Shown: positions 1-6,458 of the stretch, piece after piece
Position numbering within the stretch: the stretch's first letter is position 1
How the letters are laid out: each line of letters opens with the position of its first letter
From: Fidelibacterota bacterium
GTDB taxonomy: Bacteria > Fidelibacterota > UBA8477 > JABMPR01
Direction: 5' to 3'
Assembly: GCA_030596225.1 (NCBI GenBank)
Contig: JAUVKO010000050.1
Span: 1 to 10,601 of the forward strand
DNA length: 10,601 nt
Position numbers and translations under genes: made by a program
Notes under the pieces: generated by a model
The model's database searches: none
What the model was told of the DNA's origin: nothing
What the model saw: only the letters and a program-made list of their open reading frames with translations

Positions 1-2
1 AT

Positions 3-755
3 GCCGATGCCCAATTAATAGAGCAGGTGATCTTACACCTTATTAACAATGCCGCCAAGGCCCTGGAAAAAACAGAAGGTGACAGAATAATAGAATTAAT
101 CTCTGCTTCAAAAAAAAACAATATTATCGTACGCGTTTCCGATTCAGGACCCGGTGTCCCATTGGAGCTTAAAGACAAGATGTTTGATCCTTTCTTCACC
201 ACAAAAACTGTAGATGAAGGAACAGGCCTGGGTCTATCCATTGTACATGGGATTATTAAAGATATGGGCGGGCAGATCAAGGTAGATAGCAAGCCGGGTA
301 AGGGAACCACTTTCAGGATATTAATGCCCCTGAGTGCGGACGAAGAGCACCAGGAAGAAATCCCGAAAGCGACAGGGAAAAGACTGAAGGGCTTACGAGT
401 TTTGCTAGTTGATGATGATACAATGATTTCCGGTGCAGGTAAGTATATCCTAGAGGATAAAGACTGTATCGTAGATGTTGCGAATAATGGATATGAAGCC
501 CTGGAACAGTTTCAGAAAGACATCACTGCTTATGATCTGGCCATTATCGATTTGACCATGCCCAAAATGACCGGTTTGGAGCTTGGGAAAGAAATACGAA
601 GGCTGTCGAAAGATGTGCTCATGGTATTAACAAGTGGTAGTCTTGATCCGAAGCTAAAGTTAGAGTTTGAGTCACTTGGGTTTAATGGATTTATTCGCAA
701 ACCCTGGACAGCACCTGAGATGTTGGAAGTAATTACTTCTTTGCATCCGAGTTAG
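3..755 (+). CDS. Hybrid sensor histidine kinase, C-terminal part (HATPase + receiver), 5'-truncated by window edge
   Basis: The reading frame is open from the first bases (..ADAQLIEQ..), so the GTG at 27 is not the true start and the sensor and HisKA parts lie outside the window. Numbering from that GTG, the ATP-binding domain shows the N box (NNAAKAL, residues 7-13), G1 box (DSGPGVP, 39-45), F box (FDPFFTTK, 53-60) and G2 box (GTGLGLSI, 65-72). A receiver domain follows from about residue 123, with acidic residues D129-D131, phospho-acceptor D175 (IIDLTMP), T202 and K225 (RKPW). All catalytic and phosphorylation residues are present. The family autophosphorylates on a histidine and passes phosphate to the receiver aspartate. 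The C-terminal receiver has no output domain, so phosphate may go on to another protein. The convergent single-domain receiver 37 bases away is an obvious candidate partner, by inference only. Confidence 0.93.
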   Translation, partial: ADAQLIEQVILHLINNAAKALEKTEGDRIIELISASKKNNIIVRVSDSGPGVPLELKDKMFDPFFTTKTVDEGTGLGLSIVHGIIKDMGGQIKVDSKPGKGTTFRILMPLSADEEHQEEIPKATGKRLKGLRVLLVDDDTMISGAGKYILEDKDCIVDVANNGYEALEQFQKDITAYDLAIIDLTMPKMTGLELGKEIRRLSKDVLMVLTSGSLDPKLKLEFESLGFNGFIRKPWTAPEMLEVITSLHPS

Positions 756-760
756 GATTC

Positions 761-797
761 TATAAAAAGATTAGAAATATCTGAATATTTATCTAAT
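761..797 (-). terminator. Intrinsic-type terminator of the receiver gene
   Basis: Arms ATTAGA-AATAT (770-780) and ATATT-TA-TCTAAT (785-797) form a stem with a two-base bulge and a CTGA loop. On the minus strand this is followed by CTTTTTATA (769-761), a short U tract. The stem includes the stop codon of the minus-strand receiver gene (793-795). The stem is AT-rich and therefore weak, but the U tract is only on the minus-strand side. The hairpin could also act on the convergent kinase transcript. Confidence 0.4.
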
Positions 798-1221
798 AGA
801 TATTGCGAAATTGTTCTTCCGGTTTCGGAATTACTGAGTCAACAATATTTACAAAATGTAAATGATTGAAGGGTTTAATAAAAGAATTAGCGGCGCCTAA
901 TGATTCAGCCAATTCCAGACATTCCGGAAATTCAGATCCACCACCTCCAGACATGGCAATTATTTTAGCATTTGGATCTATTTCCTTAAGATGCTCGATA
1001 AGACTCAGGCCATCTTCTTCTGGCATATAGATATCGGTAATTACTAAATCTATAGGAAGTGTATCGTACATTGACTTGGCCTCTAAGCCATTACATGCTT
1101 CAACACATTGATAACCATACATTGTCAAAACTACAGATATAATTTCCCTGACTTCGGGCTTATCATCTACAATAAGAACAACTTTTGGATTTCCCGGATA
1201 ATACCTGTTTAGTTTAGTCAT
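793..1221 (-). CDS. Single-domain response regulator (CheY-like receiver)
   Basis: This 142-residue protein is essentially one receiver domain with a short N-terminal lead. It has acidic pocket D19-D20 (VDDKP), phospho-acceptor D63 (VITDIYMP), the Ser/Thr switch residue S91 (AMSGG) and K116 (FIKPF). No DNA-binding or enzymatic output domain follows, so the protein is probably a phosphorelay shuttle or protein-interaction switch. The start at 1221 is chosen over the in-frame ATG at 1242 because GGGGAGG lies five bases before it, and the upstream ATG would put that ribosome site inside the gene. The gene converges with a hybrid histidine kinase that may phosphorylate it. Receiver identity is certain; the partner and output are not known. 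Confidence 0.92.
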   Translation of the reverse strand: MTKLNRYYPGNPKVVLIVDDKPEVREIISVVLTMYGYQCVEACNGLEAKSMYDTLPIDLVITDIYMPEEDGLSLIEHLKEIDPNAKIIAMSGGGGSEFPECLELAESLGAANSFIKPFNHLHFVNIVDSVIPKPEEQFRNIY

Positions 1222-1800
1222 CTTGGCCTCCCCTTTATTCATTATCTATTCAAAGCATATGCCATTGTTTATCATGATCGGTAAGTAGCTGTATATAATG
1301 CACTAACAAATGCTACTACTGATCGCTATGCACGGCTTATGCAGTTTATGCACAGCCTTTTTGCATGAATTACATTAGGAGTGAAGAGATATTCATATAC
1401 CTATCCTATTCATCAAACGAAAAATGATAAAGGTCTCGACCAATGATCAGCCGAATCTGCGGCTTCTGATCATCAAGTCTGATCTCTTAAGCGTATCATC
1501 TGTTCAAGGGCCATGGATATCTCATGATCTGGCCCATTCTGCTTAGGCAAAATTCTAGACGTATGCTCGAATCTTACACCCTTGAAAGCATGGCACTTCC
1601 GTCTAAGTGTAGAATCAACTGAAAAAATATACTTATGTATTATTTGCAGAATTCATCATGCACTTCATGCATAAGATGCCTTATTGTAAGCATGAAAGAA
1701 TGACCCAACTATAGAATAAACAATAAGATATTAACATATAAAAAGCATGGCACAGGTTTTGAGAAAATAGCTAGTTGGGAGCACATAATTCGTGGAGACT
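1222..1800. other. Long divergent intergenic region with short repeats and a hairpin
   Basis: No convincing gene lies in this gap between the divergent receiver and secreted-protein genes. Three TATGCA motifs occur at 1327, 1338 and 1347, with more ATGCA/TGCAT at about 1300, 1363, 1658 and 1667. An imperfect hairpin, TGATCAG-CCG / CGG-(CTT)-CTGATCA, spans 1444-1472. The 12-mer AAAGCATGGCAC occurs at 1585-1596 and again at 1742-1753. A small hairpin CACTT / AAGTG sits near 1594-1609. The size and density of repeats suggest control sequences for one or both flanking genes. Confidence 0.4.
1748..1763 (+). promoter_or_regulatory. Possible sigma-54-type promoter of the sorting-domain protein
   Basis: TGGCAC (1748-1753), five bases, then TTGA (1759-1762) matches the -24/-12 layout TGGCAC-N5-TTGC except for the last base, where A replaces the usual C. 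It lies about 40 bases before the start codon. The mismatch falls in the conserved -12 GC, so this is only a candidate. The same AAAGCATGGCAC string occurs 157 bases upstream without a -12 element, so the repeat may instead be a binding site. Confidence 0.22.
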
Positions 1801-2874
1801 ATGAAACATACGGAGACTATAGAAAGAACATGGGAAAATCAGATTCGTCTGACGATCAAGATGCTCTGGTTAATATTTATCCTATTAGGTCTTTTTAATC
1901 AAGCTTTTTCGGCCAACGTTACTGATTTAGCTGTTTCCAGTAATTCAGCAGGTGATGTGATGACAATTACTTGGACTAGTACCGCTAATCCAGATAAAGG
2001 TACCCTTATTGTCTACAGCTTGGATGTAGATTTCGGGGGGTGGACCCCTACTATGGATTATTCTTCCAATAGTATTGATGCTGAGCTTGATGGTTCAACA
2101 GGGGTTTATTTTGTTTGTGACATCGCATCTTCTCGTGCTGCACAGTCCTTTCCTCATACAACAGCTCCAAATACATCGTTTTGGTATGCGGCATACTCAT
2201 ACACTAACAAATACGCAGCCTACTCGTCTGGAACATTTACCGCTGAAGAGCAATCGCTCCCTGTCGAGTTAGGTCTCTGGGAAGCCGCTTCAGACAAAGG
2301 TGCTGTAAAGCTGACCTGGATCACTGAATCCGAGATCGAGAACCAGGGTTTTATCATTGAGCGTAAAGCTGCTGCTGATAATAGCTTTCAGGAGATGGCC
2401 AGCTTTATCAGTCATGATGCCTTACAGGGACAGGGATCTACTACCCGTCAAACCACTTATGAGTTTATTGATAAAGATGTAGCAGTCGGTGAGACCTACG
2501 CCTATCGACTGGCTGATGTGGACTATATCAGTACCATTACCTATCATGATATCATTAGTGTGACTGTGAGGGCAAGTGTTGATACCCAGCAGCCAGAAAG
2601 TATTGTTTTGCAGCAAGCCTATCCCAATCCATTTAATCCGGTAGTCAGCCTAGGGTTTAGCCTGGAAAAAGCAGCTGATATTGAGCTAAGTATCTATGAT
2701 CTTTGCGGCAGACTAGTGAAGTCAATAACCAGAGGAAACTATCCTTCCGGCAGCTATTCATATAAATGGGATGGCAGAAACGGTCAGGGAGAAGTCCAGA
2801 GTGCTGGTGTCTATATTATTCGCTTGAGCAATGCGTATACAAACCAGATTCAACGAATCACTTTCTTACGCTAA
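1801..2874 (+). CDS. Secreted protein with fibronectin-like modules and C-terminal FlgD-Ig/type A sorting domain
   Basis: The protein has 357 residues. The N-terminus has a long charged lead, then a hydrophobic core (about residues 21-36, WLIFILLGLF) ending in AFSA, a plausible signal-peptidase site near residue 38. Residues about 40-150 form a beta-rich module (VTDLAVSS ... MTITWTS). Residues 153-260 match the common PVEL ... LTWITESE ... NQGFIIER module. Residues 268-357 form the FlgD-Ig-like C-terminal sorting domain (AYPNPFNP, IYDLCGRLVKSI, YKWDGRNGQG, SAGVYIIRL). In the Bacteroidetes/Marinimicrobia/Calditrichaeota groups such domains mark secreted or surface-attached proteins, often exported by a type IX-like system. 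The start is uncertain: ATG 1801 has GGAG only three bases upstream, while GTG 1792 has GGGAG at 1777-1781, ten bases upstream. No enzymatic motif is visible, so an adhesive or structural role is an inference. Confidence 0.85.
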   Translation: MKHTETIERTWENQIRLTIKMLWLIFILLGLFNQAFSANVTDLAVSSNSAGDVMTITWTSTANPDKGTLIVYSLDVDFGGWTPTMDYSSNSIDAELDGSTGVYFVCDIASSRAAQSFPHTTAPNTSFWYAAYSYTNKYAAYSSGTFTAEEQSLPVELGLWEAASDKGAVKLTWITESEIENQGFIIERKAAADNSFQEMASFISHDALQGQGSTTRQTTYEFIDKDVAVGETYAYRLADVDYISTITYHDIISVTVRASVDTQQPESIVLQQAYPNPFNPVVSLGFSLEKAADIELSIYDLCGRLVKSITRGNYPSGSYSYKWDGRNGQGEVQSAGVYIIRLSNAYTNQIQRITFLR

Positions 2875-3208
2875 GTGGTATGGAGGTTGTTCTCATTATG
2901 CTGTAATTGATCCATCGGCAAGATGCACTCAATTATTCTATCATGCAAATTCACCCTCTCATAAAAAATTGAACTCCCAACGAGAACACGGCTACACAAA
3001 AATGGGTTAATACCAACTGTACTTCAAAAGAGTCTATATGAATTCAAAAGATTTTTCTGTTTTACAATCTTTAAATTTTAAGCATAGTTTGAGCTATGGT
3101 TGGAATTTTAAGAGCAGTAAAACTGGAAAAGATGAAGAATGCATAGACTGTTTTGAGGTGTAATTGGTATAAGTAGATCGGTGAGGACCATACCGGGACT
3201 TGGTGAGC
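2875..3208. other. Intergenic gap between convergent genes, nothing firmly identifiable
   Basis: This 334-base AT-rich stretch holds no RNA gene or strong terminator that I can see. A 41-codon ATG frame runs from 3038 to 3163 (ends ..EECIDCFEV), without a clear ribosome-binding site. It is not called as a gene. Confidence 0.4.
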
Positions 3209-3532
3209 TCATTTAGTGCTTTTTCTGTCGGAGTGCTTGAGATAGAGTATTAAAAAGTAGAAACTCGCCACAGCAAAACAGAACCAGGCTTCCCAGGCAA
3301 ACATCCTGCGAATAAACATGTTCTCCACAGGATCAGTGGTCATCATTCTGACTCCACCGTAGAGGCCACCAATAATAAAATTAAGAAAAACGGTGACATG
3401 TATCCAGACCGCCCAGCCGGGTTTCCCCTGTCTGCGTTGCCAGATGGCTATCCCGATCATGATTAAAAAAACAATATACAATCCAAATTTTAGTGATTCA
3501 GCCAGGCTGGTATAAAACAGGTGCTCATTCAT
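3209..3532 (-). CDS. Small three-helix membrane protein, unknown function
   Basis: This 107-residue protein has three predicted membrane segments, at about residues 15-31, 44-62 and 79-98. A positively charged stretch (WQRRQGKPG) follows the first, and the tail is basic (KHSDRKSTK). The start is supported by GGGAG five bases upstream. It lies 13 bases downstream of another small membrane protein on the same strand, so the two are almost certainly one transcription unit. I recognise no family motif. Aromatic-rich helices and tight pairing suggest two subunits of one membrane complex, but that is inference. Confidence 0.75.
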   Translation of the reverse strand: MNEHLFYTSLAESLKFGLYIVFLIMIGIAIWQRRQGKPGWAVWIHVTVFLNFIIGGLYGGVRMMTTDPVENMFIRRMFAWEAWFCFAVASFYFLILYLKHSDRKSTK

Positions 3533-3545
3533 AGCAACTCCCAGG

Positions 3546-4001
3546 TTAGTTGTTAATGTTTTTTTTGTGAACGGAACTCATTTTGTAGAGTTGTCCAAAC
3601 AGTAGTAGAAAAGGCAGGAAAATGAGGGTGATAACCGCATAAGAGAAGGGATGGGCCTGCCAGGCTCCTGCAGGGATGGTTCCCAGGGCAAACACCAGTG
3701 CTGTTACAATTGATGCACCGGACGCGCAGAAACCGATGAGTGGATACCAGATTTTCCCGGTAAGGAATCCGTAAACAAATATCAGAGAAAGTACAATAAG
3801 CAAACTATCAGTAATTCCCAATGCGAGGAGAAAGAACATAGCCTGCTCAGACCATCCATCAACAGGAGGTGGGGCAGGGAAGATGATGATGTGTTGTGCC
3901 TGGTATATGAATGCCGCTCGTATTAATACTCCAAAATGGAGAGCTTGAATGGATCCGAACCAATAAACCAATATTTTAAATAGCTGTCCATTTGAACTCA
4001 T
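3546..4001 (-). CDS. Small four-helix membrane protein, unknown function
   Basis: This 151-residue protein has about four membrane segments, near residues 8-30, 54-78, 83-106 and 118-137. A proline-rich loop (FPAPPPVDGW) lies after the first helix, and the C-terminus is short and basic (SSVHKKNINN). It is the first gene of a two-gene minus-strand operon with the 107-residue membrane protein 13 bases downstream. No clear ribosome site precedes the ATG; only a GAG is visible in the ten or so bases upstream. I do not recognise the family. The helix count and lack of catalytic motifs fit a small integral membrane subunit or sensor. Confidence 0.72.
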   Translation of the reverse strand: MSSNGQLFKILVYWFGSIQALHFGVLIRAAFIYQAQHIIIFPAPPPVDGWSEQAMFFLLALGITDSLLIVLSLIFVYGFLTGKIWYPLIGFCASGASIVTALVFALGTIPAGAWQAHPFSYAVITLIFLPFLLLFGQLYKMSSVHKKNINN

Positions 4002-4368
4002 GGGAATTCTCGATTCTTAAGACTTTGTGTCGAAGCGTAAATGACCATTGTGTGCATTCCTTAAAATGGCTGGACTGATTTGGTCGAAAATTAAGAACTG
4101 TATTACTGCATTCAACTTATATCAAATATATCAGTCAAGTTTTTACACAGCTGAGGTTTGCTTGTCGTTTGAGCGAAGCGAACGAAGATAGGTAACCTCT
4201 CTACGTAGTGCTCGATACCGTTCTTGAAATTGTTACATCGAAAACCTAAGTACTTTCAACGACTCACACGTCCCTTCATCGAAATCAATGCCATATTACT
4301 GATTCAGAAGTGATATTAAAGGCGACCACTATAAGGCAAAAGCTAAAGAAAAAAATAGATGGCTTGAT
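4002..4368. other. Divergent intergenic region containing a palindromic repeat element
   Basis: This 367-base gap separates the membrane-protein operon from the esterase. Its main content is the repeat at 4153-4199, listed separately. A short perfect palindrome CTACGTAG is at 4201-4208. On the minus strand, TTGAAT-N16-TAATTT about 70-100 bases before the membrane-protein operon is a weak promoter-like pair. No gene was found. Confidence 0.4.
4153..4199 (+). repeat. Palindromic interspersed element, copy 1
   Basis: The arms GAGGTT (4153-4158) / AACCTC (4194-4199) and CTTGTC (4161-4166) / GATAGG (4187-4192, two G-T wobbles) enclose an inner stem GTTTG / CGAAC around AGCGAAG. The 20 bases at 4171-4190 recur exactly at 7547-7566, and the flanks match too (TTGCTTrTCGT before, GT.ACC after). 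In the second copy the wobble pairs are replaced by the perfect pair CTTATC/GATAAG. The element is too short to encode anything. It behaves like a REP- or MITE-type sequence. Confidence 0.7.
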
Positions 4369-5121
4369 ATGAGGAAAAATGATTACAGGGCACTAAATAC
4401 TCTCAAAAAATCAGCACTATTATTAATAATTATGCTGACATCTTGTAGCCTTTTTGAAACAGAAACGGGTATTACAGAGCCTTTTTATTTTGTTAGTAAC
4501 TCGCTTGATGATTATGCAACAGTAGTCGTTTATTATCCTGAATCTTATACATCGTCCACGCCGGTCATTTATCTATTGAATGGCTGGGGAACTGACGAGT
4601 ATGCCTGGGGTTCCGGTATAGATCTGCCACTGGAAGCGTTTAACAGAGATATCATGTTTGTATCTTTAAGCGCAGGTGCAAATAAATATGCAAATGATCC
4701 CTCCAATCCGGACAAAAATTATGCAGATTATGTCCTGGAAGTTGTCGAAAAAGTGGAGAATGAATACGGAATTGAAATTGATTCTGAAAGCCGGGCATTG
4801 TGTGGAATATCTAACGGTGGTGGTGGGGCAATTTATTTGCTAAGTATTTATCCAACTACCTTCACTGCCTGTGGTTCTCTTAGTGGAAGCTATTATTCCG
4901 GCATGATTAATTTTAGTAATCTTAAAAATAAAGACATTAGAATTGATGTGGGGACTGAAGATGGATTGTTATCAGAATCAAGAAGGCTACACACCAAACT
5001 TACCGATGAACGAGTAAGCCATGAATATTATGAGCACAAAGGATCCCACAACTGGACTTTTTGGGAAAAATACTGTCCGGAACAGTTTGATTATTTAGAA
5101 GATATAATCTCAAGTGAATAG
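4369..5121 (+). CDS. Putative lipoprotein esterase, alpha/beta hydrolase fold (esterase D / feruloyl-esterase-like)
   Basis: The protein has 250 residues. The N-terminus has basic residues, a hydrophobic core (ALLLIIML) and a lipobox LTSC with C26, so it is probably a lipid-anchored envelope protein. The hydrolase core includes an oxyanion-type LLNGWG (69-74), the nucleophile elbow GISNG with S148, a likely catalytic acid D198 (GTEDG) and H227 (KGSHNW), giving a full Ser-Asp-His triad in the expected order and spacing. This layout fits the putative esterase family that includes S-formylglutathione hydrolase, carbohydrate esterases and enterochelin-esterase-like proteins. The substrate cannot be read from the sequence. 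No clear ribosome site precedes ATG 4369, so the start is moderately sure; the signal sequence fits well. It lies just inside one of two repeat copies that bracket this segment. Confidence 0.85.
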   Translation: MRKNDYRALNTLKKSALLLIIMLTSCSLFETETGITEPFYFVSNSLDDYATVVVYYPESYTSSTPVIYLLNGWGTDEYAWGSGIDLPLEAFNRDIMFVSLSAGANKYANDPSNPDKNYADYVLEVVEKVENEYGIEIDSESRALCGISNGGGGAIYLLSIYPTTFTACGSLSGSYYSGMINFSNLKNKDIRIDVGTEDGLLSESRRLHTKLTDERVSHEYYEHKGSHNWTFWEKYCPEQFDYLEDIISSE

Positions 5122-5336
5122 ACAAGCTATTGGAACCTCGACGGACAAGCTGCGGTAGCCTTCTATATGTCGAGAGTATGAAATTTTACTCAGGAGTGTG
5201 CGTGACATAGTAAATAGGAGAGGGGGTGGTCTCGCCAAGGTTGGGAGGAGAAGGTCGTTGAGTTACAGGTAGTATAACTGTTTGTATCCCATATAAATAG
5301 CAGTGATACAATTATTGTTATATAGTAGACAAAATC
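5122..5336. repeat. Structured intergenic region: degenerate palindromic repeats and a large inverted repeat
   Basis: CTCGAC ... GTCGAG arms (about 5137-5175) enclose GGACAAGCTGCGGTAG (5143-5158). Relatives of that string occur at 6369-6383 and 9985-9996, so this is probably a decayed interspersed repeat. Further on, TATAAC (5273-5278) + TTGTATC (5282-5288) pair with GATACAA (5305-5311) + GTTATA (5317-5322), a 50-base imperfect inverted repeat ending 14 bases before a strong promoter. A purine-rich tract (AGGAGAGGGGG, GGGAGGAGAAGG) lies between. No gene was found. Confidence 0.5.
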
Positions 5337-5365
5337 TTGACAAAAGAACATTGTTGCAATATATT
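5337..5365 (+). promoter_or_regulatory. Strong sigma-70-type promoter before the NYN-domain gene
   Basis: A consensus -35 TTGACA (5337-5342), a 17-base spacer and -10 TATATT (5360-5365, one mismatch from TATAAT) are present. The predicted transcript start is about 5371-5373, only ten bases before an intrinsic-terminator hairpin and about 87 bases before the NYN start codon. Confidence 0.65.
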
Positions 5366-5381
5366 AACGCCAGTATTTGAT

Positions 5382-5425
5382 CCCCGTCAGACATGCTGTA
5401 TGGCCTCTGGCGGGGTTTTGTTTTT
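5382..5425 (+). terminator. Intrinsic-terminator-like hairpin in the NYN gene leader
   Basis: CCCCGTCAG (5382-5390) pairs with CTGGCGGGG (5407-5415) through nine pairs with one G-T, and is followed directly by TTTTGTTTTT. It has a U tract only on the plus strand. It lies just downstream of the TTGACA/TATATT promoter and upstream of the NYN start. It could therefore stop most transcripts as a roughly 50-base RNA, act as an attenuator, or simply end read-through from the esterase. CGCCAG (5368-5373) can pair with CTGGCG (5407-5412), competing with the terminator if transcription begins early enough. Confidence 0.7.
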
Positions 5426-5458
5426 CTACTATCTACTATATTAGAACGAGGTGTTGGC

Positions 5459-6079
5459 ATGCCCGAAGAACCCACAAGAAAAAGAGTGGTAGCTTTCTTT
5501 GATGGTCAAAATCTATATCATAGTGCTCGAGAAGCCTTTGGTATACGGTTTCCAGATTTTGATCCAATATGTTTAGCAAATAGGCTTTGTAGCCAACATC
5601 CAGATTGGGAGACCCCAATAGTTAGGTTTTACACTGGAGTTCCCCAACCAAGTGATAATCAAAGATGGCACTCATTTTGGAGTAATAAACTGGCGCAATT
5701 AAAACGAAATGGAGCTTATGTATATTCCCGCCCATTGAAGTATAGCAATCAAAGCATCATTCTTGCTGATGGATCTCAATCAACAACATTGATTGGTAGG
5801 GAAAAGGGAATAGATGTTCGTGTTGCTATAGATATGGTGAGGATGGCGAGGCTTGGCGAGTTAGATGTTGCGCTGATATTCAGTCAAGATCAGGACCTTT
5901 CTGAGGTTGCTGATGAGATTAGACAAATATCTCAAACTGATAATAGATGGATAAAAATCGCATGTGCCTATCCGATTAGTCCAACTCGAACTCATACCAG
6001 AGGAATTAATAATACAGACTGGATTAGCTTTGATAGAACACTTTATAATCAATGCATCGATTCCAGGGATTATCGATAG
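5459..6079 (+). CDS. NYN-domain (LabA/DUF88-type, PIN-like) predicted ribonuclease
   Basis: The protein has 206 residues. Acidic and polar residues match the NYN active-site pattern: D15 and N18 in AFFDGQNLYH, E115-K116-G117-D119 and D125 in the REKGIDVRVAIDMV helix, and D144/D146 in FSQDQDLSEV. Members of this PIN-like superfamily are metal-dependent nucleases, mostly acting on RNA. The common SGDGDF motif is SQDQDL here, keeping both aspartates. The start at 5459 is chosen because GAGGTG lies five bases upstream. The longer frame from 5393 would begin inside the loop of the leader terminator. The gene has its own promoter and leader hairpin, and converges with an Mrr-type endonuclease gene about 370 bases away. 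Nuclease fold is likely; the target and biological role (toxin, RNA processing, phage defence) are unknown. Confidence 0.85.
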   Translation: MPEEPTRKRVVAFFDGQNLYHSAREAFGIRFPDFDPICLANRLCSQHPDWETPIVRFYTGVPQPSDNQRWHSFWSNKLAQLKRNGAYVYSRPLKYSNQSIILADGSQSTTLIGREKGIDVRVAIDMVRMARLGELDVALIFSQDQDLSEVADEIRQISQTDNRWIKIACAYPISPTRTHTRGINNTDWISFDRTLYNQCIDSRDYR

Positions 6080-6118
6080 CCAAAATTGAGACGCTTTAAA
6101 TATTTCATCACAGTAATC

Positions 6119-6180
6119 AGTATCCCAAAAAGTATCCCCATTTCTGGACGATATGACCTCTTATGACCCGATATGACCCA
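6119..6180. repeat. Tandem 10-base repeats (ATATGACCYC-type) and paired AGTATCCC
   Basis: Three adjacent 10-mers run from 6151 to 6180: ATATGACCTC, TTATGACCCG and ATATGACCCA, sharing TATGACC at exact 10-base spacing, about one helical turn. Just upstream AGTATCCC occurs at 6119-6126 and 6131-6138. The position between the stop of the NYN gene and the end of the convergent Mrr gene makes a promoter role less likely. Iteron-like protein binding or simple slippage are both possible. Confidence 0.6.
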
Positions 6181-6239
6181 TTTTCATGATTTCGTATATT
6201 AAAAGAAAAAACCCAGGCAAATCAACAGAACGTTGAAAA

Positions 6240-6425
6240 ACAAGGGAGTGACCTGTCTATACGTTCTTCGATGGGGTTTCGAGAGCACTTCGATCAATCT
6301 GCGCTCTTCCAGAGCTACGACCTGACAGGCAGGCTCAGTGTGACACCTCAGCCTCCCCAACTTCGAGAGACAAGCCGCGGTAGTCCGCCTGACTGGCGTC
6401 AGAGAATCGAACCTGTTCTTAACCT
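6240..6425. repeat. GC-richer degenerate interspersed repeat block
   Basis: Base composition rises sharply relative to the flanking genes. The block holds TTCGATGGGG / TTTCGAGAGC / CTTCGATC words, a GAGC ... GCTC pairing, CCTGACAGGCAGGCTCAGTG, and GACAAGCCGCGGTAG (6369-6383), a relative of strings at 5143-5158 and 9985-9996. A 60-codon open frame across it looks like chance translation. This is best read as decayed palindromic repeats, not a gene. Confidence 0.45.
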
Positions 6426-6426
6426 A

Positions 6427-6458
6427 AGTAAAATGATTAGTTATCTTAACTAATCATT
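6427..6458 (-). terminator. Terminator of the Mrr gene: perfect 12-pair hairpin over the stop codon
   Basis: AATGATTAGTTA (6432-6443), loop TCT, and TAACTAATCATT (6447-6458) make a perfect 12-base-pair stem. On the minus strand the hairpin is followed by TTAC after ATT, a short U run. The stop codon of the Mrr gene (6450-6452) lies inside the stem. It is AT-rich, but the pairing is unbroken. Confidence 0.55.

Noticed and set aside
3038..3163. 41-codon ATG frame ending EECIDCFEV in the 2875-3208 gap
   Set aside because: No ribosome site, no recognisable motif, and a frame of this length is expected by chance in this much sequence.
5393..5458. N-terminal extension of the NYN protein from ATG 5393
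   Set aside because: This ATG is in the loop of the leader terminator; ATG 5459 has a GAGGTG site and begins the family-like sequence.
6271..6453. 60-codon open frame on the plus strand
   Set aside because: It lies over the degenerate repeat block and runs into the terminator hairpin of the convergent Mrr gene; composition is not protein-like.
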